Assembly: GCF_022458985.1 (NCBI RefSeq)
Contig: NC_061772.1
Coordinates: 31,771,506-31,835,505, forward strand
DNA from: Mugil cephalus
Taxonomy: Eukaryota > Chordata > Actinopteri > Mugiliformes > Mugilidae
Length of the DNA: 64,000 bases
Direction: 5' to 3'
The translations under genes were made by a program, and so were the position numbers. Below are positions 24,001 to 36,000 of the stretch, one piece after another. Each line of letters begins with the position of its first letter. Position 1 is the first letter of the stretch. The notes beneath the pieces are model-generated. The model was given only the letters and a program-made list of their open reading frames with translations, did not search any database and was not told the origin of the DNA.

Positions 24001-27000
24001 CCATAAATCAGTGCCGGCGTCTGTATCACTGTCACCCATCATCATGCATGCTGCTTTGCTGTCTTTCACTATCTTCTCCACGAGCAACGATACCTCCTCA
24101 ACCAATGGGATGAGCGTATTCTGTATCATCATACTTGTGTGTGAATATGCTGTCATTAGACACGACCCGGGAACAGGTTTGCTGTAAATTTTCGTATAAA
24201 GCGGCCTGTTATCCATTTTCCATTGGCATTTTATTGACTATTTTTGACTCTCACAGCAATACAGGGCAAGGCCTTTTTCAGCAGAGTTGTTTAATGAACA
24301 CGTTAGTGTAAATATATTCTCTTCTTCCTGGAGTCTGTTTGCTCATCAACAATGAAACGCATCAATAGAGATTAAACATGAAGGAGATTTAATCTGATTA
24401 AACATGTTAATCATTTGACAGCACCAGTTCCTACATACATCTGAACAGATATACAGCATATAAACATAATTCAACCCAGATCTAGGTGATGATATGTGGA
24501 AAAAGATAATAAACAAAGCTTTGAATAAACAGTGAATGCTGAACATCCTGTAAAGCTGCTGAAATAAACACTGATGGTTCTCTCAGATCGTCTGAAACAT
24601 GTTTCACTGCTTCCTGTTCCCACAGGATCTGGAGAAGGTTCTGGATGTGTTCAACATCACTCTGGCCCGTCAGCAGGCCCAGGCCGAGGTAAACAGGGCA
24701 GAGCTTCACTCTCTAATGAAGCTTTGACTGATCCAGTCTGACCGTGACCCTCTGCTGTTGTTCAGGTGATCAGATCAGGACAGAAGGTGGTGGGGAAGAA
24801 GGCGTCGGGGGGGCAGAAGCAGGGAGGAGGCTTCTTTAGCGGCTGGTTTGGGAGGAAGTCCAAGAAGGAGGAGCAGGAGGAGAGCAAGGAACTGGAGAGT
24901 AAGTGAGATTCAGCTCAGTCAGTCTTAAATGTCTGTGAACTCATAACTCAAGACTGGTCTGCTGTGGCTCAGGTTCAGGGCTGGATCAGCTCATGACGGC
25001 TGAGGAGAAGGAGAAGCTCTACACGGCCATCGGCTACAGCGGCAGCTCCCATAACCTGGCTTTACCCAGACAGGTAGACACACCAGTACCATGTTCTTCT
25101 TCTTAGCTCCACCATAACGTCCTGGAGAAGTCTCAACGTTAAACAGATGATCCTGCTGTGTTGTCCCTCTCTCTCATGAAGAGTTGTGTCTCCTGGTTTA
25201 AGACTGTTGTGTGTTCCAGTATGTAGCCATGGTCGTCACCTTCCAGCTGTTGAAGACTTCAGTGATGGTCAGAGAGCAGCCTGGAGTCCCAGAGATCCTC
25301 AAGATCCAGATGATCGACCTCAGCACCAAAATATCTCAGAGACCTGGAGCTCAGGCCGTGAGGTCAGTGACTGAATTTCTAAGCTACATTAAGTGACCCG
25401 GCCGCCCTAACCCCAACCTGTCATAGAGTTGACAGACTGGGTCAGCGTGGTGTAAAGGTGTCAACCCCAGTGATGCTGTCCTGTCCTGTCCTCAGGGTGG
25501 AGGTGGCGCTGGAGCACTGGTACGTTACCGGTTTGCAGCAGCAGGGGGCGGTGCCTTCCCTTATCGCCTCGCTGGGCGATTCGTCCTCTTCTTTACTTAG
25601 TGTTGTGTTTGAGTTGAACCCAGAGGAGAACACCAGCGACCAGCTGCTCAGAGTCCACTCTCAGCCGGTGGAGATCATCTACGACGCGGTAAACACGAAC
25701 TGTCCATCCTACCAAATCTGTCCTGCTCAGTCCTTTACTGGAAGGACTATTAAGTTTCTGATGTGTCCCTCCATGTGTCGTTCTGTCCTCCAGGTGACTG
25801 TTAACAGCGTGGTTGAGTTCTTTAAGACGGGAAAAGGGGTGGATCTGGAGGTCCTGACCTCAGCCACGCTCTCCAAACTAGAAGAGATCAAGGAGAAAAC
25901 TGCTGCAGGTCGGTTTAGTTGCAACATCAAGCGGCAGCTGTGCTGAAGCTTTAATCACTGAGACGGTCTGAGCGTCTTTCTGCTTCTGAATGACTTCAGC
26001 GGTTGAACTTGCTGTTATTGTTCCATGTGTAGCGATACGACTGAGAACTAAAGGTTTGAAGTTCATGGATGGAGGTAAACTTCCTTAGTCTAAATAAAAA
26101 CAAAACTGAAACTGTATGATTTGGAAACCTGGTTCTCTTAGATGGCTTTGACAGTGCCCTCGGCCCTCCACCCTCCTACCTGAACAAATCTGTGTAATTG
26201 CTGACTCTGCCTTTAAATTTGATAAAACATGATTTTAAAAATATAATTCACACTTTCATTACCTCTCATTTAGACTACTTTAACTCTATGTACTTTGGTC
26301 TGGACCGGTCATCAGTACGCCATCTACAGACTGAACAGAACAGAGCAGCTCCTCTTTTAACTGGGAAAACCACAGTACTGGCCTCCCTACATCAGCATCC
26401 AGAACATTTTAAATCTTTATTACTAGTTTTAAGAGTCTTAATCCCCGGCACTATCTTATTTCCAGCCAGAGCTCTGAGGTCCATGGAGCCTTTTAGGTGA
26501 TGGCCGCCAAACTCTGGACCAGTCAACTCTTTTATTTGATGTTTTATCGCCTATTTTTGTTCATATTTATTAGTTTTATGTTAATGGCTGCTGTTGTTCA
26601 CTTTCTGAGGCTGTTTTTAAATGTGCTTTAGAAATAAACTTGGGCCAGAGTTGTGTTACCGGGATGAATCCACGTAATGTTCAGGGTCTCTGAGAATGAA
26701 GTCTGGTCCACGTCTAGACTCTGATAGGTTCTGGTCTCTGCAGGTTTATCTCACATCATCGAGACCAGGAAGGTTCTGGACCTGAGGATCGACCTTAAGC
26801 CATCCTACCTGCTACTACCGAAGTCCGGATTCTACAGCAACACGTCGGACCTGATTGTCATCGACTTTGGAAGCTTCCAGGTTTGTTATTGTGTGTTGTT
26901 GTGTGTTGTTGTTGTGTGTCCATAGTTGCACAGTGTTATTGTGTGTTGTGTGTCTGTAGTTGAACAGTGTGGAGCAGAGTGGTCTGGGTTCGTCTCCAGC

Positions 27001-30000
27001 GTCCTTCTCGTCTCTGGAGGAGATCATGGATCGAGCCTATGACAGATACAGCATGGAGCTCAGAAGAGTTCAGGTTCTCTACAGCAAGTCAGGTACACAA
27101 CGCAACAACGTAGCAATTCAACAGCGCAGCAGCACAATGCAGCAACGCAATGCAGCAACGCAATAAAACACAACAATAAATCACCACGATAAAACACAAC
27201 TAGACAAATCAGAACCTAATCAGACTCACCAATCAGAACCAATGGTGCGTTCAGGTGTTGTAGTTTTAAACACAACCTCTGGAGGTAGTGGTGTGTTCAG
27301 GTGCTGTGGTTTTTAATGCGTGGTGTGTTCAGGTGCGAGGTCCCCGAGCCGTATATTAGAGAGAGTCTGGCTAACTCAAATCATGGGCACCATGTTTGCT
27401 ACATCAGAGGGAAGATTCTACAGAGTAACACTATGGGGCGGATGTGCTGTGTTGAAATAAATGTCTTATTTCCACCATTAACAGGCCTATAAATGTTATT
27501 AATGTGTAAAAGGTCGTCACTTAAATATCCCAGCGTCTACTTCCTTTAAATATCTTAGATGAGCTGTAAAATGCTTTGTAGCCCGACCGCCTCATCAGTC
27601 ATGGAGCTGTGTTTACCTTCTCCTCAGCCTCCGTGTTTATCCATCACCGTTAAAAGATTCAAATTACTCATAAAATTATTAAACTAGTCTTTTTTAATTT
27701 AGTGTCATTAGTATTGTTATTATAACATTAGCACGCTAGCCATAGTAACTTAGTAGTAACCAGGTAAAGTGATGTGTCAATTAAATTTGTCCATCTACAT
27801 GGACATAAATTACATGCACACATGGGTTTCACAGTATATTTAGTCTAGATAACTAGCTAGCATAAGGCTAGCATAAGGCTAGGTTAACTTCAGACTTCAT
27901 TCGTGTGTAAAGGGGTGTTGGGTGTTTTTGAGATCAAGGTTCACATTAATGATGGTGTGACTTTATTTTTCTATATAAAATCTTAACAAATGTCAAATAG
28001 AGACATTGACATTTACCTCATCACATAATAGAGAGAAACCAGCTGACATCCAGTTCTTCCTTTTAATCTTCTGCTCCATAACTTTCTCTGTTTTTGTTCA
28101 CTGGGGAAACGGTGGAGTTTCCTCTTTATTTTTCTGATCCTGTGCTGGAGCCGTAGGCTGAGCACTGTGGCATATTTTAACTTCATCAGCTATGTGTTAT
28201 ATTACTAGATCCTACATGTTTCCTTCCGCTTGATGTTTGTATCTATGACAGAAGTTAGTTTATCTTGTTTCTCCTGTTCTTCTTCTCTCTCTATCTTCTC
28301 TGGTTCTACCCGGCTGGTCTTCAGCAGATGGTTCCTCCATATGAGCTGGTTCTGCTCCAGGTTTCTTCCTGTTAAAGGGAGTTTTTCCCTCAGGCTGCTC
28401 TGGAGGTTTCAGGCTGGTTTTTGTGAAGCGTTGAGACGATTTGTATTGTTATTGGCGCTATATAAATAAAACTGAATTGAACTTAATTGAACTTTTAATC
28501 CAACTTTATTCTCTGTTATGGCCACTTCTCTATGGGTAGATATTGGTTATATGTATCTAATATGGCGCCCATGAACCATGAGACCAGCTCAGAGCCAATC
28601 AGCATAGAGGGATAACTCAGATGCTCCATTCCCTGGTTTGACAAACACTATAATATACAGCCTGGGTGGTTCTGTTTCATCACCACTGACCACAGAACCA
28701 CTGGATGTTTGAATTTCCCCAATAGGGATCAATATTAGTAGCACTGTACTGATTATAGACACATGGGCTGTAATCTGATTACAGTTAAATGGGCTGTAAT
28801 CTGATTACAGTTAAATGGGTTGTAATCTGATTACAGGTGAGGCTTGGAAGTCAGCTCGCCTACAGAGTTCGTCCGTCCAACACATCCTGCAGCCGATGGA
28901 CTTCACTCTCCACCTGGCCAAGTGTATGGTGGAGAAGGACAGTAGGATGCCCAGGTATGTTCTCACCTGTTGTCTTACCTGTCGCTCACTTGTCTCATCT
29001 GTTGTCTCACCTGTTGTCTCACCTGTCTCACCTGTTGTCTCACTTATCTTTCCTGTTGTCTCACTTGTCTCACCTATCGTCTCACTTGTCTAACCTGTTG
29101 TCTTACCTGTTGTCTCACTTGTCACACCTATCGTCTCACTTGTCTTACCTGTTGTCTCACCTGTCGTCTCACTTGTCATCTCACCTGTCGTCTTACTTGT
29201 TATCTCATCTATCATCCCTGCTGTCGTCTCACATGGTGTCTCACCTGTGTCCCCTGTCTCAGGTTCAAGGTGTCAGGGGAGTTGCCTCTTCTTCACGTCA
29301 AGATCTCGGACCAGAAAATCCAGAACGTCCTGGAGCTGGTCAACAGTATCCCACTGCCCAACATGGACTCATCCCCCTCCAGCCCCGCAGAGAAGGTAGA
29401 CTTGGTACATTCCACTCTGATGGAGGAGACACATAGAGACGGGACACATAGACAGGACACCTAGACACATAGAGACAGGACACATAGAGACCTAGAGACA
29501 TGGAGCCGGGACACATAGACAGGACACCTAGAAACATAGAGACAGGACACATAGAGACATAGAGTCGGGACACATAGAAGCTTTGTGAGAACACAAAGGC
29601 ATAGAGAGGACACATAGAGACATAGAACCAGGACACATAGAGGACGCACTGGATGGTGGACGTCTTCTCAGTGTAACCATTTATGGGCATGTCTTCGCAT
29701 AGGTGCTGTCGTTGGCAGAGTCCAGACCACGAGGACTTGGCCTTCCCCCCGTCCTCCTGGACGCCCTGGAAACAGGTCTCTGTCCTCTGATTGGCATATT
29801 CTGTGTCCTGATGTGTTTGTCTTTGACCTTGTTATTGTCTTTGTCCATTCCCAGATTCGGACACCAGCGAGAAGTCGACAGATGAAGACCTCCAACTCTC
29901 ATCTCTGGATGAACTCACTGACGTCCACTTCAAGTTTGAAGTCAGAGAGGTGCGTTCAGGTACCTCTGAGGCACTGGTGCATTCAGGTACCTCTGAGGCA

Positions 30001-33000
30001 CTGGTGCGTTCAGGTACCTCTGAGGCACTGGTGCATTCAGGTACCTCTGAGGCACCGGTGCGTTCAGGTACCTCTGAGGCACCGGTGCGTTCAGATACCT
30101 CTGAGGCACCGGTGCGTTCACATACCTCTGAGGCACCGGTGCGTTCACATACCTCTGAGGCACCGGTGCATTCTGGTGCCTCTGAGGCACCGGTGCATTC
30201 TGGTGCCTCTGAGGCACCGGTGCGTTCAGGCATCATAGTTTTAAATCAGGACCTCTGAGGTGGTGGTGTCTTCAGGTGCTGTGGTTTTAAATCAGGGGAG
30301 GCGGGAGATCTCGTCCAGGGCTCATTTCCTTTTTTCTTCTCGCCAGCAGTTTTCTTTATAAAGCATTGGGTTGCAGTAGCACCTTCATGCTGCTACACGT
30401 TGTCGCTGGTAGTTCTGATAGTTCATCCTCTAGGAACTATGACATTGGTCATTCACTATCTCCCTCGAGACATGAGTTTGTGGTCAGCCCTGCGACTGCC
30501 TCCAACATCTGACTGGTCTTTGTGGTATCCATGGCCCTGCACAGAGACCAGCCCGGGACTTTTGGGACTCTACCACACTCCTCAGACCTTGTCTGCCTCC
30601 CTTCTAGGCCCTCCGGGGGTGGGGGGCCAGGCACCGAAGTCTTGGTGCCGACGGTCAGATATTTTTCACTTCTGCAGCTTCAACAGTGGGTTGCTCATGC
30701 TTCGTACACCTGGGTGGTTTTCACATTAACCCATGGGTACAAGCTTCAATTCTGCCACCGGCCCCATACATGGTCAAGATGGCCATCAACAACGACCCAG
30801 CAAAAACCCTCATATTGGACCAGAAGCTATCCTTCCTTCTGACCAAGGGCACCCGGTTCTACTCAACCTACCTCCTTGAAAAAGAATGGCGAACAGGTCA
30901 TGAAAGTTATACCATTTCACATTCGAACCAACCAACCATCAGTGTTGCCGCTATGTTGCCGCGGCCAAATCTCAGGGCCTGAAGATTCTGCCGTATCTGG
31001 ACGACTGGCTGATCTGCACACTGTCCCAGACTCAGGTGTCCTGAGACACGATGCGACTTCTGTCTCACGTGGCTGACCTAGACTTAAGGGTAAATTTGGA
31101 GAAGAGTTGCCTGGAAACATCTCAAACCACGGGGTGACTTTGAACAATGTGACCATGACAGCTTGTCCGTCCCCGACCGTGTGAACAGCATCTTGCGCCT
31201 TCTTGCCCTGTTCAGGAGGGGTCAACGGTTGCCCTATGTCCCATATCTGCCTCTCATGGGCAATCTGACCTCGTACATCTGCGCCCTCTGCAGAGGTGGC
31301 TGCACAGCTTCCACTGGAATGCCAAGTGTCACAGGTGCAGGAGGGTCAAAATCTCACACTGGTGTCTCCTCGCCAATTCCCCCGAGGGACCTCCCCGCCT
31401 GCCATGCAGTCAGAACAGCCCTTCCTCTGTTTTGGTGGCCCTAACATTGGTTGTCCCACTGGGGTGTTGACGTCATCAGATGTGCATACATGGCAAGTAA
31501 CCGCCTCCTGTAGTCAGGTGCCACTCTATCAGAAGTGTGGCAGCATCATGGGTGGTGCTGAAGGGGGTCCCCTTGGTGGACATTTGTGGCGTGGCATTGT
31601 GGGTGTCACTGCACACTTTCTCTGGGTTCTACAGGGTGAATGTGGCCACTCCCATCTCCTGGCTGTGGTCCTGTGGTTGGAATCCTCTACTACTTCACAG
31701 TGAAGGTTTGTAAACTGGATTCCTTGTGACTTTGCTCGTATAAGTCATCCAGTGCTTAAAGTACCACCTCTGGCGGTCAGTACGAATGAAATAGAACAGA
31801 AGTTACAAATATCTCTGAGAATCCTTGTGCACTCGCAGGAAGATTCTGTAGGAAATAAGCCCCGGACGACACCGGAACATATCACCTCCTTTGGGTCATC
31901 CAGTGGTCATGACTTTGCTCGAACTGCGCAGGCACAAAGGGGAATATCAAGCACCTAAAGTACCGCGTCTGGCAGTCGTCAGAGATTCACAGAACCTAGT
32001 TACATTCATAACTTCAGTTTTAATTGAGAATGCGTGATATGTTCAGGTGTGTGGTATTAAATGAGAATGTGTGGTACGTTCAGGTGCTCCTGGAGCTGAC
32101 CCAGCAGGCGGACCAGGAAAGGACTGTCCTGTCCTTCAGTGTGAATCAGCTTGGAGCCGAAGGGAAGAAGAGGAGCTTTGACCTGAATATGACCTCATAT
32201 CTGGGACGCGTGGGGCTGGACTACTACGATGCTCCAGGTAACGTTCACTGACAATAAGGACTTTAGGATGTAGGTGAGAGACAGTTGACAGGTGGACTCA
32301 GGGCTGGTTGTCTCTGAAGACCTGGACCCGTGTCCCTAAAGATTCAAAGAGTTGTTCCTGGAGGCCAAACTGTAAAAGGTTCCTAAAGAAGGTTCTGCGG
32401 GAGGAGAGCAGGGAGGAGAACTTTAAGAGGCTTAGAGAGGAGAACATGGTGGAAAGAAGAGGCAGGAGAGATATTCTCCAAACACTGAATGATTGGATGC
32501 AGCGGGAATCTGGCCGGTTAGTTTGTGTTGTTGAATGAGTTGGTGTTGTTAAATGAGTTTGTGTTGCAGGGAATCGTTGTCTTCACCTCATCAGCTCCTC
32601 AGAGCAGCAGAGCTCCGACCTTCTGAAGGTGGAATACATCAAGGTAAATATGATTTAAAATAATACATGTGTGTGATCTCCTGAGCCCCCACCTGGACAA
32701 CCATTTCATTGATACGCAATTTAGATTCTGCTTTTGACCAGAAGAATAAATAGAGACAAAAACAAGACACAACAATGTCTTTACAATAGAAGAAGTTTGA
32801 GAGATGAAGGAAGACAAATGAGTCAAAGTAGGAACACGAAGGTCAGAGGGGACAAACAGATCCATCTGACGGATGGATGGATTTCAGGACAAACATTCAC
32901 CCACTCTCTATGTCCCCCTGTCCCTGTCCCTGTCCCTGTCCCCTTGTGTCTCCAGGCTGACTCTAGAGGTCCCAGTTTCCAGACTCTGTTCAACAACACA

Positions 33001-36000
33001 GAGCAGACCCTGAAGGTGGGTGATCTGGTCTATAAAACATTTAGCGTCTTTAGTTTTAATCTGAAAACTTTACATCTTTACGTCTTCATGTCCTCATGTC
33101 TCTGGTGCTGTTCCAGGTGGAGTTTTCCTCTCTGGATTTCCTCCTCCACACCAGAGCTCTACTGTCCACCATTAGCTACCTGAGCAACATCCTGCCTCCA
33201 CAGCCCGCCTCCCGAGACAGTGACTCCAGAATCCAGGCTGAGAAGGTTAGCCGGGGTCAGACAGGTGAGAGAGTTAGGGTTAGGTTGATAAGGCCTGTAT
33301 GAGTCTAAATCTGAATTCATTTTCATGACCTCTAAGTGACGTGTCTCTGTTCAGCTTCTAAAGGACATAAAGATGGGACCATCTTCAGCTTCAAGCTCTT
33401 CGCCATGTTGGGTTGTTTCCACGTGGAAGTTTGTGACGACCGCCGCAGCATTGCCGACATACGAGTCCAAGGTAAATCCACATGAACCTGGTTTAACCCT
33501 CCAGGAACCATATGTGGTAATGTGGTTCCTGGTTCCTCTCAGTGAGGTTTGTCGTCATGTGGTTTTCATTGAGCCAATCAGAGAAGATCTAGGAAACATT
33601 GTCAGGTCTAATCAGGGTCTAATGTGGTCTACAAGGTCCCCCTCTGACCTGGTTTATTAGGAACCATGAAGAAGAACAAGTGTCCTAATGTTTCTAATGT
33701 GATGATGTTGACAAGTGTCCGTCTTAGTTTAAGGACCAGGAACCAGATATGAGACCAGGAACCAGATATGAGACCAGGAACCAGATATGAGACCAGAACC
33801 AGATATGAGACCAGGAACCAGATATGAGACATTCATTCATCTGGATTTAACTCAGGAACATTAGAAAGTTAAAACATCTTCTATCCTGTGATGACACTCT
33901 AGGGTTGAAATGTAGAATATTTCATTGAGAGCTGTGTGAAGGGTTAAAGATTAAAGACGAAACTGTGGCTATGAATTCTGGGACGTGGTGTCTCTGCAGG
34001 AATCGATGCCTCAGTGTTGGTGCAGGACAGAGGGACGGACGTGTCTGCTCGTCTCCGAGACATTGTGGTCACAGATGTCAACCCCACAACTGTCCACAGA
34101 AAGGTTTGATGTGTCCTCTGTCCTCCCGCTGTGGGACCAGTTTATGTCTCATGCGTTTGTTTTGATGGATGAACATTGTTGCGTCTGACTGACTCCCCCC
34201 CCGCAGGCTGTGTCCATCATGGGTGAGGAGGTGTTCAGCTTTAATCTGTCCTTGTTTCCGGGGGCGACGGAGGGGGAGGGATACGGCGACATGTCGAAGG
34301 TGGACGGGAAAGTTACGATGCGTCTGGGCTGCATCCAGATCATCTACCTGCACAAGTTCCTCATGTCTCTGCTGGTCAGAAGCTTCACACGACACACACA
34401 ACACAGAACGTGTAGAGAACACTGGGGAACATGTAGGGAACATGTAGGGAACACTGGGGAACATGTAGAGAACATGTAGAGAACATGTAGGGAACATGTA
34501 GGGAACACTGGGAACATGTTGAGAACGTGTAGAGAACACTGGGGAACATGTAGAGAACACTGGGAACATGTAGAGAACATGTAGAGAACATGTGTTCCCA
34601 TCAACAACTGTTTAGGGTTAGGGACATTTACCTTCAGTCAGTGGGGACCCAGACAGACTCTGGTTCCGGGTCTGGTTTTGGGTCTGGTTCTTGTTTGTTC
34701 TCCATGTATCAGAGACATGTTTCTGTCTTTCTGTCTCTGGTGCATGGAGAACATTGTAGATTAGTGTGTATGGACAAACGTTGTCCAGTCTGGACATGTC
34801 TCCCTGTGTTCTGGGTCTGGGTCTTCCTGTCCTTGGTCTGTCCATCAGACTGAGGTCCAAGTCCAGCTTGTCTTGTTGACCTTTGACCTGTGATGTGTTT
34901 GTGGCCGTTTGTTTTTCCACAGTTGAATGTTTTGCACGTTGACGTCTCACACGTCTCTTGTCTTGTTGGTGTCTTCTGTCCTTCCAGGCTTCTTTTAGCT
35001 TTCAGTATTCGTCTGCTGATGAGGTACAGCATCCAGCTCTGAACTGCATCCAACTTCCTGCTTTAGCTTCATGCCTTCACGCTACCTTAAATGTCCCCAT
35101 TGGCAGATTAACCCAGACCATTGGTTAATCTGAACACATGTCCCCGTCCACCTGGGACGGATGGAGACAGAGACCATGACTGACTAGTTCTATTTATCTT
35201 AGTCTGGATGTTTAAACATGTCTGTCTGTGACGGAATGCTTCCCCTGTGCACAGTAATCAGAGCTCACTTCCTCCATGTGTGCTATGCTACATGCTACAT
35301 CATCAACCCCCCCCACCCACCCACCCACACACACACACCCACACACACACACACACACACACACATATAACCTCTGCCTGAATTCACCTCCTCTCTTGGT
35401 TTCATTCTTGCTTCATAAAACTAAAGTGTCTCTGAATCTTTGAGGCGCTGCTGTTTATATAACATGCTGACTTTAACACAGATCATAAATATTCAAAGGT
35501 CCTCAGGTGAATTTCTCCTGGTGCTCTGAGGTTTAAGGTCTAACCTCTGGCTCGTCCCCCAGATGTTCATCGATAACTTCCAGACAGCTAAAGAAGCTCT
35601 GAGCTCCGCCACGGCTCAGGCGGCTGAGAAGGCGGCGTCCAGTGTTCGAGACTTTGCTCAGAAGAGTTTCCGTCTGTCAATGGACGTCAGGCTGAAGGCT
35701 CCGCTCATCATCATCCCCCAGTCCTCCACCTCCCAGAATGCTGTTGTGGTGGATCTGGGTCTGATCACGGTGGGAAACAGCTTCTCTCTACAGCCAGCTG
35801 AAGGTTTCCCTCTGCCAGCTGTGGTGGAGAAGATGGACGTCCGTCTGACGCAGCTGAAACTTTCCAGGTATCCACATCCTCCAGTTTAGAACCCTCAACC
35901 TGAGGTCCAGTCACACAATTTACATTGACAACATGTTATGGTTCATTAGATGAGGATCTGTGTCTTCATCCAGTTCACTGATGCTCCTCTGTTACATATT

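Noticed and set aside
29950..30219. Regularly spaced repeats considered as a CRISPR-like array
   Set aside because: The repeats are contiguous with no unique spacers and lie in a vertebrate intron.
34078..34607. Phe/Ser/Thr/Cys-rich - strand frames (MFPVFSTCS type)
   Set aside because: Repeat translation of the intron 34 array plus the antisense of exons 33-34.
34610..34625. Short telomere-like 'tttagggttaggg' (also near 33270)
   Set aside because: Fewer than three units, so not meaningful as an interstitial telomere.
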